From NCBI GenBank assembly GCA_022340425.1, contig JAJDNY010000062.1, positions 1-42,892 on the forward strand: a DNA stretch of 42,892 bases, in the 5' to 3' direction. The notes under the pieces are model-generated. The model was not told the DNA's origin and did not search any database. It saw only the letters and a program-made list of their open reading frames with translations. Positions 1-8,000 of the stretch are shown here, piece after piece. This stretch comes from Desulfobacteraceae bacterium. GTDB lineage: Bacteria; Desulfobacterota; Desulfobacteria; Desulfobacterales; JAABRJ01. The number at the start of each line of letters is the position of its first letter. The first letter of the stretch is position 1. The position numbers and the translations under genes were made by a program.

Positions 1-1
1 C

Positions 2-367
2 TGGGGCCGCTGGACCGGCGAGACCCTGGCAGCCCTGAGGGCCCGCGACCCCGTGAGCCTGGCCGCCGCCGAAGCCCGCGGCTGGGACTTCCGCCCGCCC
101 GGCGGCGAATCCCGGCGCGAGGTCTGGCGCCGCGGCCGCGCAGCCCTGACGGCGGCCGCGCAGCGCTGGCCCGGGGAAACCTTGCTGGTGATCACCCACG
201 AGGGGGTGATCAAGTGCCTGGCCTACGGCCTCAGCGGCCGCCGCTTCCTGCCGAACGAAGGGCCCCTGCTGCGGCCCCGCCACCTGCACCGGCTGTGCGC
301 CGCGGGCGGCCGCCTGACGGCCACAGCCCTCAACCGCCTGGCCCTCGACCCAGGCACGCAACCCTGA
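2..367 (+). CDS. Histidine phosphatase family protein, C-terminal part
   Basis: The open frame enters from the left edge, so the start and the N-terminal RHG catalytic motif lie outside the window. What remains resembles the C-terminal half of the phosphoglycerate-mutase-like histidine phosphatases: a WTGETL stretch, a PGGES motif followed by an arginine-rich helix, and VITHEGVIK, where the second catalytic histidine sits. Most relatives have HGG at that spot; here it reads HEG. Members remove phosphate from small metabolites or proteins, and the substrate cannot be told from this fragment. It stops at 365-367, just before a structured repeat. The glycosyltransferase and deacetylase genes follow in the same direction, so a role in sugar or envelope metabolism is possible but unproven. 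Confidence 0.8.
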   Translation, partial: WGRWTGETLAALRARDPVSLAAAEARGWDFRPPGGESRREVWRRGRAALTAAAQRWPGETLLVITHEGVIKCLAYGLSGRRFLPNEGPLLRPRHLHRLCAAGGRLTATALNRLALDPGTQP

Positions 368-368
368 A

Positions 369-473
369 GGTTTCGCAAAAAGGCCAATTTTGGCGCTTCG
401 CTGCATCTCGAAGTCGCTGCAGCGAACATAAGTACGCCTCACTTCTCGAAATTTGCGCGCCGTAACTTGAACT
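369..473 (+). repeat. Dispersed structured repeat A, copy 1
   Basis: This stretch aligns along its length with 2022-2145. The two share the core GCTGCATCTCGAAGTCGCTG, then ACATAAGTAC, CCTCACT and ATTTGCGCGCC. Copy 1 keeps the left arm (TTTCGCAAAAAGGCC) but its right arm has decayed, so the outer palindrome seen in copy 2 is not closed here. The core contains a further inverted pair. It starts two bases after the phosphatase stop codon. Such structured intergenic repeats are usually REP- or MITE-like and non-coding. Copy number across the genome is unknown. Confidence 0.7.
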
Positions 474-661
474 TACTATACCACCATCCCCAATATTAAC
501 TTACTGCTTCATCTTGTTTCACGCGCAGCAGTAAGGCTTTTTTAAGTGATTCATGGTTTGCATCCGAATCATCCGGAAATCGGAGATTCTATTTTTGACT
601 GAAATATCATTCCATTGGGGTGACCAAGAAAGCTAAAATCAGATGAGCCTTGCATCCCATC
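474..661. other. AT-rich gene-free segment
   Basis: No gene, RNA or clear promoter is recognised here. The stretch is visibly much richer in A and T than the coding DNA around it and has no long open frame. It lies between repeat A copy 1 and repeat B copy 1. It may be a decayed insertion or the upstream control region of the glycosyltransferase gene. Confidence 0.5.
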
Positions 662-830
662 GTCCCGGGCCGAGCATCGCAGCAGCCGGCGAAAAAGGCC
701 CTGTGGCTGTCTGAGCGCCAGCGAATTCCACAGGGCCCGCCGGCTGCGAGAAGCGCAGGGCAGCCCGAAGGGCCCCGGGGCGCGGGCGGTTTCTTTTGGT
801 TACTTTTCTTGTCCGCACAAGAAAAGTAAC
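662..830 (+). repeat. Dispersed structured repeat B, copy 1
   Basis: This stretch is repeated in inverted orientation at 2286-2455. Shared blocks in order are CCCGGGCCGAGCATCGCAGCA, read with a small change in the other copy, then GGCGAAAAAGGCCCTGTGG, TTCCACAGGGCCCG, GGCTGCGAGAAGCGCAGGG, GGGCCCCGGG, GCGGTTTCTTTTGGTT and a terminal TTCTTGT/ACAAGAA palindrome. Inner palindromes (CCCTGTGG with CCACAGGG) would fold into hairpins. Reading frames run through it but differ between copies, which points to a non-coding element. Confidence 0.75.
799..830 (+). promoter_or_regulatory. Perfect 14-bp hairpin upstream of the glycosyltransferase
   Basis: GTTACTTTTCTTGT (799-812) and ACAAGAAAAGTAAC (817-830) are perfect inverted repeats around a four-base loop. 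The hairpin forms the right end of repeat B copy 1 and lies 32 bases upstream of the start codon at 863, so it would sit in the 5' leader of any transcript coming from upstream. No run of T follows, so a classic terminator is unlikely. The matching end of copy 2 forms a shorter version. Confidence 0.6.
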
Positions 831-862
831 AACAATGAAAAAAAGGCGAAAACTTCCAAATT

Positions 863-2017
863 ATGAAAATCCCCTTCTACTGCCAGCACGTGCTGGGAAT
901 CGGCCACCTCTTCCGCAGCCTGGCGATCTGCCGGGCCCTGGCGCCCCACCCGGTGACGCTGGTCACCGGCGGCAGCCGGGTGGACGCCCCCCTGCCGCCC
1001 AATGTGCGGGAGGCGGCCCTGCCGCCGCTGATGATGGACGCCGACTTCAGCCGGCTCTACGATGCCGCCGGCGAGGTTTCCCCGGACGAGGTAAAGGCCC
1101 GACGCCGGCGGCTGCTCTTCGACCTGGTGGACCAGGCCGCCCCGGAGACCGTCGTCATCGAGCTTTACCCCTTCGGCCGCAAGGCCTTCGGCTTCGAACT
1201 GGATCCTGTCCTGCAGGCCATCCGCGCCGGCGACCTGCCCCCGGCGCGGGTGGTCTGCAGCCTGCGCGACATCCTGGTGGAAAAGGCGGACTCCGCGGCC
1301 TACGAGGCCCGCGTCCTGGACCGCCTGGGGCGTTTCTTCGACGCCCTCCTGATCCATGCCGACCCAACCGTGGTGCGCCTGGAGGAAACCTTCGGGCGCA
1401 GCGCCGAGATTCCCGTCCCGCAGGTCTACACCGGCTTTGTGGCCCCCCGCCCGGACCCCGGCGCACGCCGGCGGGTGCGGCGGCGGCTGGGTCTGGGGCC
1501 GGAAGAGCGGCTGATCGTGGCCAGCGCCGGCGGCGGCAGCGTCGGCGGGGAGCTGCTGGAGGCTGTGGCGGCGGCCTTTGGGCGGCTGCCGCGCCGGGCG
1601 GGCTGCCGCCTGCAGATTTTTTCCGGGCCGTTTCTGGCGGCCGAGGCCTATGAAAGGCTGCGCCGCTTTGCCGGCGATTCCTGCCGGGTCGCGCGCTTCA
1701 GCCCCGATTTCCTCTCCTACCTGGCCGCCGCCGACCTATCGGTGAGCATGGCGGGGTACAACACCAGCATGAACATCCTCGCCACCGGGGTCCCGGCCCT
1801 GGTCTGGCCCTTTGCCCAGAACCGCGAACAGGGGCTGCGGGCTGCGCGCCTGGCAGGCCGCGGCGCCCTGGAGGTCCTCACGACCGCGGACCTGCGGCCC
1901 GAAGTCCTGGCCGGGCGCATGCGCCGGCGCCTGGCGGCCGGACCGGCGCAGGCCGGCGACATCGACCTCGACGGCGCCGCCGCCACGGCCACCTGGCTGA
2001 CCTCCGGCGCTTCGTAA
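863..2017 (+). CDS. MurG-like glycosyltransferase (COG4671 type)
   Basis: This 384-residue protein has the GT-B layout of MurG-like glycosyltransferases. The N-terminal half opens with a GIGHLFRSLAICRAL stretch, typical of the first Rossmann fold where a nucleotide-sugar transferase starts (GxGHxxR). The C-terminal half has an ASAGGGSVGGELL turn near residue 215 and a donor-site region, DLSVSMAGYNTSMNILATGVPALVWPF near residues 290-320, resembling the AGxNTxxE region of MurG. No signal peptide or membrane segment is seen, so it probably acts at the cytoplasmic membrane face. The start at 863 has only a weak Shine-Dalgarno sequence (AAGGCG). Repeats A and B flank the gene on both sides. Donor and acceptor sugars are unknown. 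The downstream deacetylase suggests a joint role in making or editing a glycan. Confidence 0.75.
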   Translation: MKIPFYCQHVLGIGHLFRSLAICRALAPHPVTLVTGGSRVDAPLPPNVREAALPPLMMDADFSRLYDAAGEVSPDEVKARRRRLLFDLVDQAAPETVVIELYPFGRKAFGFELDPVLQAIRAGDLPPARVVCSLRDILVEKADSAAYEARVLDRLGRFFDALLIHADPTVVRLEETFGRSAEIPVPQVYTGFVAPRPDPGARRRVRRRLGLGPEERLIVASAGGGSVGGELLEAVAAAFGRLPRRAGCRLQIFSGPFLAAEAYERLRRFAGDSCRVARFSPDFLSYLAAADLSVSMAGYNTSMNILATGVPALVWPFAQNREQGLRAARLAGRGALEVLTTADLRPEVLAGRMRRRLAAGPAQAGDIDLDGAAATATWLTSGAS

Positions 2018-2021
2018 TTTT

Positions 2022-2145
2022 GACAGTTCCGTAAAAAACCCAATTTCCGCGTTGCGCTGCATCTCGAAGTCGCTGCGGCGTACATAAGTACCCCTCACTC
2101 CTCGAGATTTGCGCGCCATGAACTTGGGCTTTTTACGAAACTGTC
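2022..2145 (+). repeat. Dispersed structured repeat A, copy 2 (palindromic ends)
   Basis: The ends form an inverted repeat of about 21 bases with two mismatches: the left arm, GACAGTTCCGTAAAAAACCC, starts at 2022, and the right arm, GGGCTTTTTACGAAACTGTC, ends at 2145. The core matches copy 1 at 369-473 and carries an inner inverted pair (GCATCTCGAAG with CTCGAGATTTGC). The element begins five bases after the glycosyltransferase stop codon, so it could act as a transcript 3' structure. No coding function is apparent. The following 140 bases up to repeat B copy 2 hold nothing recognisable. Confidence 0.75.
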
Positions 2146-2285
2146 TGATTTTCTACTTTTTACCGGTCCATCAATTTTGATGGCGGTGTAGAAAGCATTT
2201 TACCCCGCAGTACGGTGTTTGTCAGAAAGGAACTTTGGTGGGCACTTTGGGAATGGACTGGATTTAGCATTCCCATGGGTCTTAT

Positions 2286-2455
2286 GTTCATTTTCTTGTA
2301 CGGACAAGAAAACGAACCAAAAGAAACCGCCCGCGTCCCGGGGCCCTTCGGGCTGCCCTGCGCTTCTCGCAGCCGGCGGGCCCTGTGGAACTCGCTTACG
2401 CTCAAACAACCACAGGGCCTTTTTCGCCAGCTGCTGCGATGCTCGGCCCGGGACA
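2286..2455 (-). repeat. Dispersed structured repeat B, copy 2 (inverted)
   Basis: This is the reverse complement of repeat B at 662-830, with scattered substitutions. The TTTTCTTGT/ACAAGAAAA palindrome is now at the left end, followed by AACCAAAAGAAACCGCCCG, CCCTTCGGGCTGCCCTGCGC, CAGGGCCTTTTTCGCC and CTGCTGCGATGCTCGGCCCG. The two B copies face each other across the glycosyltransferase. The bases from 2456 to 2632 contain a TATATA stretch near 2560 that might be a -10 element, but no matching -35 is convincing. Confidence 0.75.
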
Positions 2456-2632
2456 ACGGGACATAAAACACCGGTTGCATCAGGCGAGGAAAACGACACT
2501 GTTTTCTCGGCCTACTTTGCGTCTCGAGCGCAGCGGGCGGTGTGGAGATTCTTTTGATCTATATATTCCCCCCGATCCCCAGTTTGTGCTATGGGTTTGG
2601 TAACCGGCCCCACGGCCCAGGATGAATGCCCC

Positions 2633-3460
2633 ATGCCCGAGACCACCCCTTCACCCCTGTGGCGCGCACCCCTGCCGCCCGATCTGGACGCCCGCCTGAC
2701 GCGCTGGCTGACCGACGGCCTGGCCGCTGCCAAGGCCTTCCGGCGCGTGACGGTCTTTTGCCGCGCGGACGACGTCGGCGTTCCGGGCCGGCGCTTCGAG
2801 CGCCTGGTGGGGCTCTTCCAGCGGCACCGGGCGCCCCTGGGGCTGGCGGTGGTGCCCGCCTGGCTGACCACGGCCCGCTGGGAACGATTGGCCGCCCTGA
2901 CCGGCGGTGGAAACGGGTTGTGGTGCTGGCATCAACACGGCTGGCGGCATGTCAACCACGAACCGGCGGGCAAGAAGCAGGAATTCGGCCCCGCACGCCC
3001 CCGGTCCCAATTGGCGGCGGACCTGCGGCGGGGGCGGGAGCGGCTGGAGGCCCTGATGGGGCCGGCCTTCTACCCGGCGTTCACCCCGCCCTGGAACCGC
3101 TGCAGCGCGGAGGCCCTGGAGTTGATCCGGGAGGCCGACTACCGCGCCGTTTCGCGCAGCAGCGGCAGCCGGCCGCAGGCACCGCCGGGCATGCCGGAGC
3201 TGGCGGTCAACCTCGACCTGCACACCCGCCGGGAGCCCACTGCCGAGCGCGCCTGGCAGGGGCTGGGGGAGGAACTGCAGGCGGCCGTGGCCACCGGCCG
3301 TTGCGGGATCATGATCCACCACCAAAGGATGAACGCCGCCGGCGCCGCTTTTCTGGACGCCCTTCTGGCGGCCCTGAAGGCCCACCGGGGATTTCAGCTG
3401 ACGGGAATGCCGGCGCTGGCCGAAAACGGAGGGCGGACGGAAAACTGGAGGACGGGCTGA
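2633..3460 (+). CDS. Polysaccharide deacetylase-like (NodB-type) protein
   Basis: This 275-residue protein keeps the outline of carbohydrate esterase family 4. CRADDVG holds a paired aspartate (residues 46-47), matching the DD of NodB motif 1. WHQHGWRHVNHE (histidines near 100, 102 and 106) matches the metal-binding HxxxH of motif 2, and FTPPWNRC matches the motif 3 region. The family removes acetyl groups from N-acetylated sugars using a divalent metal. No signal peptide is visible, so it may act in the cytoplasm on a precursor. I chose the ATG at 2633 because AGGA lies about nine bases upstream; an earlier in-frame ATG at 2591 has no ribosome site. The stop codon overlaps the start of the next gene (TGATG at 3458-3462), so the two are probably translationally coupled. 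Confidence 0.7.
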   Translation: MPETTPSPLWRAPLPPDLDARLTRWLTDGLAAAKAFRRVTVFCRADDVGVPGRRFERLVGLFQRHRAPLGLAVVPAWLTTARWERLAALTGGGNGLWCWHQHGWRHVNHEPAGKKQEFGPARPRSQLAADLRRGRERLEALMGPAFYPAFTPPWNRCSAEALELIREADYRAVSRSSGSRPQAPPGMPELAVNLDLHTRREPTAERAWQGLGEELQAAVATGRCGIMIHHQRMNAAGAAFLDALLAALKAHRGFQLTGMPALAENGGRTENWRTG

Positions 3461-4161
3461 TGGCCGGCGATCGACCCACTGCGGCGCAGCCCGGCTTGCG
3501 GGGCGGGTCGGTTGCCCGGCAGGTGGTTCTGCCCTTCAAGAAATCGGTGGAAATCGCCTTCAAGAGCATCCGGGCGCGCTTCTTCCGCTCCATGATCACG
3601 ACCCTCAGCCTGGTGCTTGCGGTTTCCTTCCTGAGCTTCGTCAATGTCGGCACGGATATGGCCAACGGGCTGCTGGCGAGCGGCGACCCCGTCGTGCGCC
3701 AGGACCTGAGCCAGGCCGGCTACGACTTCGGCCCGCGGGACACCAGCGTCGGCAGCAGCCCCAAACAGCGCTGGATCGTGATCCTGTCGCTGTTGGTGTG
3801 CGTGGTGGGCATCGTCAACGCCCAGTTGATGGCGGTCACCGAGCGCTTCCGCGAAATCGGCACGATGAAGTGCCTGGGTGCCCTGGACCGCTTCATCCTG
3901 CGGCTGTTCGTCCTGGAGGCCGGCATGCAGGGGCTGGCCGGGGCCGCCATCGGGGCTGCGGCCGGCGGCCTGTTCGCAGTGCTCAACGCCTGGATCGCCT
4001 TCGGCGGCCTGGCCCTGCGGGTGCTGCCGGCCGGGGAGGTGCTGGCCTCGATCCTGTGGGCCACCCTGGTGGGCATCGCCCTCAGCTTGCTGGGGGTCCT
4101 CTACCCGGCGGCGGTGGCCGCCCGCATGCAGCCGGTGGAGGCCATGCGCGTGGAGCAGTAG
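3460..4161 (+). CDS. Short FtsX-like ABC transporter permease
   Basis: This 233-residue membrane protein has an FtsX/MacB-type fold with about four transmembrane segments. Segment 1 follows the FKSIRARFFRSMITTLSLVL stretch. After a loop of only about 45 residues come three further segments, with the family hallmark ERFREIGTMKCLGA after segment 2 and the YPAAVAARMQPVEAMRVEQ ending. Typical MacB or LolC permeases carry a periplasmic domain of 200 or more residues between segments 1 and 2, so this is a minimal version. A strong GGAGGA site at 3445-3450 supports the ATG at 3460, which overlaps the previous stop. The ATPase gene follows after 56 bases and a much larger FtsX-type protein follows that, suggesting a heteromeric transporter of one ATPase with one short and one long permease. 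Confidence 0.8.
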   Translation: MAGDRPTAAQPGLRGGSVARQVVLPFKKSVEIAFKSIRARFFRSMITTLSLVLAVSFLSFVNVGTDMANGLLASGDPVVRQDLSQAGYDFGPRDTSVGSSPKQRWIVILSLLVCVVGIVNAQLMAVTERFREIGTMKCLGALDRFILRLFVLEAGMQGLAGAAIGAAAGGLFAVLNAWIAFGGLALRVLPAGEVLASILWATLVGIALSLLGVLYPAAVAARMQPVEAMRVEQ

Positions 4162-4217
4162 CCTGCACCAGCGGGGTGTTCCTTCTTTTTAACTGACCCG
4201 CATCAGCCGGGGGAACC

Positions 4218-4955
4218 ATGACCGAAACCCGCAACATCGTCCGCGTCTCCGGGGTCATCAAGACCTTCAAGCTCGGCAAGGTGTTGGTGGAGGCCCTCAA
4301 AGGCATCGACCTGGAAATCGCCGCCGGCAACTACATTTCCATCATGGGCCCCTCGGGGTCGGGCAAGAGTACGCTCTTCAACATGATCGGCGGCCTGGAC
4401 AAGCCTTCGGCCGGCAAGGTCTTCATCGACGAGGTGGACATCGCCCAGCTGGACGCCTACGAGCTCGCCTGGCTGCGCTGCCGCAAGATCGGCTACATCT
4501 TTCAGACCTTCAACATCATCCCGGTCATGACCGCTCTTGAAAACGTCACCCTGCCGATGACCTTCGCAGGCATGAACAGCGACGAGGCGGTGGAGAAGGG
4601 CATCGGGCTGCTGCAGCTGGTGGGGCTCGGGGACCGCTTCGAACACAAACCCAGCGAGCTTTCCGGCGGCCAACAGCAGCGCGTGGCCATCGCCCGGGCG
4701 CTGGCCAACGACCCGGCCATCATCCTGGCCGACGAACCCACCGGCAACCTGGACCTCACCACCGGCGAGGAGATCATCGCCCTGCTCAAGCAGATGAGCC
4801 AAGACCGGGGGGTGACGGTGATCTCGGCCACCCACGATTTCAAGATGCTCAACGTCTCGGATCAGGTGGTCTGGATCCGCGACGGGCTGGTGGACAAAAT
4901 CGAGGACCGCGAAGAGCTCTCCATTTCGGTGGGCACGATCGGCTCCCGGGAATAG
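4218..4955 (+). CDS. ABC transporter ATP-binding protein (LolD/MacB type)
   Basis: This 245-residue ATPase has all catalytic motifs: Walker A GPSGSGKST (44-52), the Q-loop in IFQTFNIIP (about 95), the signature LSGGQQQRVAIARA (148 onward), Walker B IILADEPTGNLD with the catalytic glutamate at 173, and a switch histidine in SATHDF. The sequence is of the LolD/MacB/FtsE class, which powers FtsX-type permeases by mechanotransmission instead of substrate translocation through the ATPase side. It lies between the short permease and the M28-like/FtsX fusion and presumably serves both. A GGGGGAA site precedes the ATG. The substrate cannot be inferred from the ATPase. Confidence 0.92.
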   Translation: MTETRNIVRVSGVIKTFKLGKVLVEALKGIDLEIAAGNYISIMGPSGSGKSTLFNMIGGLDKPSAGKVFIDEVDIAQLDAYELAWLRCRKIGYIFQTFNIIPVMTALENVTLPMTFAGMNSDEAVEKGIGLLQLVGLGDRFEHKPSELSGGQQQRVAIARALANDPAIILADEPTGNLDLTTGEEIIALLKQMSQDRGVTVISATHDFKMLNVSDQVVWIRDGLVDKIEDREELSISVGTIGSRE

Positions 4956-5059
4956 CCCCGCAGGCAGCGGCGGGCGCGCCCACCGAACCAAACGAAACCG
5001 AACGCCACAACCGTGGCGCCATTTTGAGAGCCGGCCCAGGCGCCGGCAGGTGACCGCAG

Positions 5060-8000
5060 ATGGCAAAACCGGCCGAACCATCCCGCCAGATCCGCTTCCC
5101 GCTCCGCTGGGGCTGCGCCCTGGCGCTGCTGGCGATCCTGGCCGCCGCGGGACCCCCGGCGGCCGCCGTGGAACCCGGCGATTTTGCCGCAAACCTGAAA
5201 GCCCTCAGCGCTTGGGATGATCGCAGCAGCGGCACCCCTGGCCACCGCGCTGCCGCCGAGGCCATTCGGGGCCGTTTCACGGCCCTGGGGTTCGAGGACG
5301 TCGGCGTGCACCGCTTCGCCCTGCCGCTGCGCCGCCACACCCAAAGCCGCATCGCCCTGCCGGCCCAAGGCCGGCGCACGCCCCTCAACCCCATCAACGG
5401 CAACGCCATCTCACCCGGCACCATCGCCCCCGAAGGCCTCGACGGGCCGCTGGTCTACGTCGGCCCGGGGGACCTGCCGAATTTCAACGGCACCCCGACT
5501 GCCGGCGCCATCGTTCTGATGGACCTGACCTCCGGCCGCAACTGGCTGCACGCGGCCAACCTCGGCGCCAAGGCCCTGATCTACGTCGACCGCGGGGACT
5601 CCCCGCGAACCCTGTTCGAGGAGAAACACGAGCTTTCCCCCATCCGCTTCCCGCGCTTCTGGCTGCCGCTGGAGGTCGCGCACAGCCTCCTGGGCGATTT
5701 CGAAGGCACTGTCGGCAGCGTGCTGGCCGAAAACGTGCGGCTGACCTCGGACCTGCGCTGGGAGCCGGCGGTGGGCGAAAACATCTACTGTTTGGTGCCG
5801 GGAACCGACCCGGACCTGAAAGAGCAGCTGCTGCTGGTGGAGGCCTTCTACGACAGCACCCCGCTGGTCTTCGGGCGCGCCCCGGGAAGCGACGAGGCCT
5901 GCGGCATCGCCAGCCTGCTGACACTGGCGGCCGAGCTGCGCGACCACCCGCCGGCGCGCTCGATCCTGCTGGTGGCCACCGACGGCCATGCCACCGAGCT
6001 GGCCGGGATGCGCGAGCTGGTCTGGAGCATCAGCGCCCGAACCAGGGAGCTGCGTGAGACCCGCAGCGAACTGCAGCGGGTGGTCAAAACCGCCCGGCAG
6101 ATGGCGGACCTCCTGGGGCAGGCTGCGGTCTCGGGTTTCGACGGCCAAGAGACAGCCGGCGGCGATCTCAGGGAGGCGCTGGCCGAGGAGATCAAAACCG
6201 AGGTCGACCGGATTTCGCGCGAGCTCATCCAGCTGCGCCTGGACGGCAGCGATAATGCCAGCCGCGGGCGGATCAACACCCTCGCCCAGGAGCGCCAGGT
6301 GCTGCGCGGCCTGCTGTGGCGCAGCGGCTTTGCCGGTCTGAACGCCGCCGAGCGGGCCGCGGCCAAGATGCTCCTGCCCGAGGCGATCCGCCGCCAGGAG
6401 ATGCTGCTGGCCGACGCCCGCCACCAGCTGGAACTGCTGGAGAGCGCCAACCGCCTGCGGGGCATCGTCAGGGCCCACGACCTGGCAGCGGCGGTCTCGC
6501 TGCATCTTTCCAGCCACGGCGACGGGCTCGGGGCCTTCAACCGCGGCTGGCTTTACCCGCTCAAGCCCAGCGTCAACCGGGTGGCCCCTTACAGCACCTT
6601 AAACGAGGTGCTCAACGCCGGCGCGGCGGCCATGGCCTCCGCCGGGGAGCTGCCCTATGCTTTCCGCGACACCCTGCGCCCCAGCCGGGTGCGCCCGTGG
6701 CAGAGCCACTTCATCGACCAGCCCCATCTGGGCGGCGAGGTCAGCGCGCTGGCCGGCTATCTCGGCTTCACCCTGGCCACCGTCAATGACGCCCGGACCC
6801 GCTGGGGCACCCCCGGCGACCGGCCCCAGGCGGTGGATACCGTCCAGGCCGCACGGCAATGCGCGCTGGTCTGCGGCCTCGTTCAGGCCCTCGCCCGGGC
6901 GCCCCGCCTGGACAGCGGCATCGCACCCTCCGAGGGCTTCGCCACGGTTTCCGGGCACGCCAAGCGTCTGCGCCACGGCGAGCTGTTTCCCGACCAGGCC
7001 GCACCGGGGGCGGTTCTGCTGGCCTTTCAGGGACCGGCCCGGCATCACGCCATCGTCGACGCCCGCGGCCGCTTCCAGCTCAAGGGCGTGGCCGAAAAGC
7101 GGCACGTGCTGGACAAGGTGATCATCGAGGGCTATCGTTTCGACCCCGAAAGCGGGGAGACCCTCTGGGCCATCGACAAAAAGCAGACCGGCAAGGAAGC
7201 CTACCGGCTGAAAATGCAGCGCCGGAACATGGAAACCGACCTGGTGATGTTCAGCTGCCGCCAGACCACCATCTTCGACCTGCTCGAGCCGCGCAGCTTC
7301 CGTTACCTCACCAAGATCCAGGTCCTCGACGGCCGCCGCGAGGCCCTGCCGCTGCGTTACTGGTACAGCCGGATCGACACCCGCAGCTCGGTGATCGCCT
7401 CGATCTTCCTGGAGCCGGGGACCCGCATGAAGCTGACCCTCTCGGACACCGTCCTGCGCAACAAGATGCTCTTGCTCAACGCCACCCCGGACCATCCCGA
7501 GGGCACCGGTTTCCCGGTGGACGACTATCCCAGCATCCCCCAGACGGCCTTCCACGTCGCCCGCGACATGTGGACCCTGCTGACCCCCCGGATCGCGGCC
7601 CTGGAGACCCACGGCATCCACGACGAGCGTATCCGCCAGCTCCGGGAGGAGGGGGTGTCCGCCCTGCGGCAGGCGGAAGCCGACCTGGACGGCCGCCGCT
7701 TCGACCGCGCCGCCGCCGCCGCCGCCCGCTCCTGGGCGTTGGCCAGCCGGGTCTACAACCATGTTCAGAAGACCCAGAAGGACGTCCTCTTCGGCGTCCT
7801 CTTCTACATCGCCCTGTTCGTCCCCTTCGCCTTCTGCCTGGAGCGGCTGCTGTTCTCGTACGCCAACATCCACAAGCGGATCGTGGCCTTCGTGGCGATC
7901 CTGGCGGTCCTGATCGCCGTCATTTTCCAGGTCCACCCGGCCTTTCAGCTGGCCTACAGCCCGTTGGTGGTGGTGCTGGCCTTTTTCATCATGGGGCTCT

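Noticed and set aside
2160-2603. Several small open frames on both strands in the gap after the glycosyltransferase
   Set aside because: They overlap repeat B copy 2, are not conserved between the two copies and contradict each other, so they are frames in a non-coding repeat.
2626-3459. N-terminal extension of the short FtsX permease
   Set aside because: The open frame extends upstream through the deacetylase gene, but the protein similarity starts at 3460, where GGAGGA gives a strong ribosome site.
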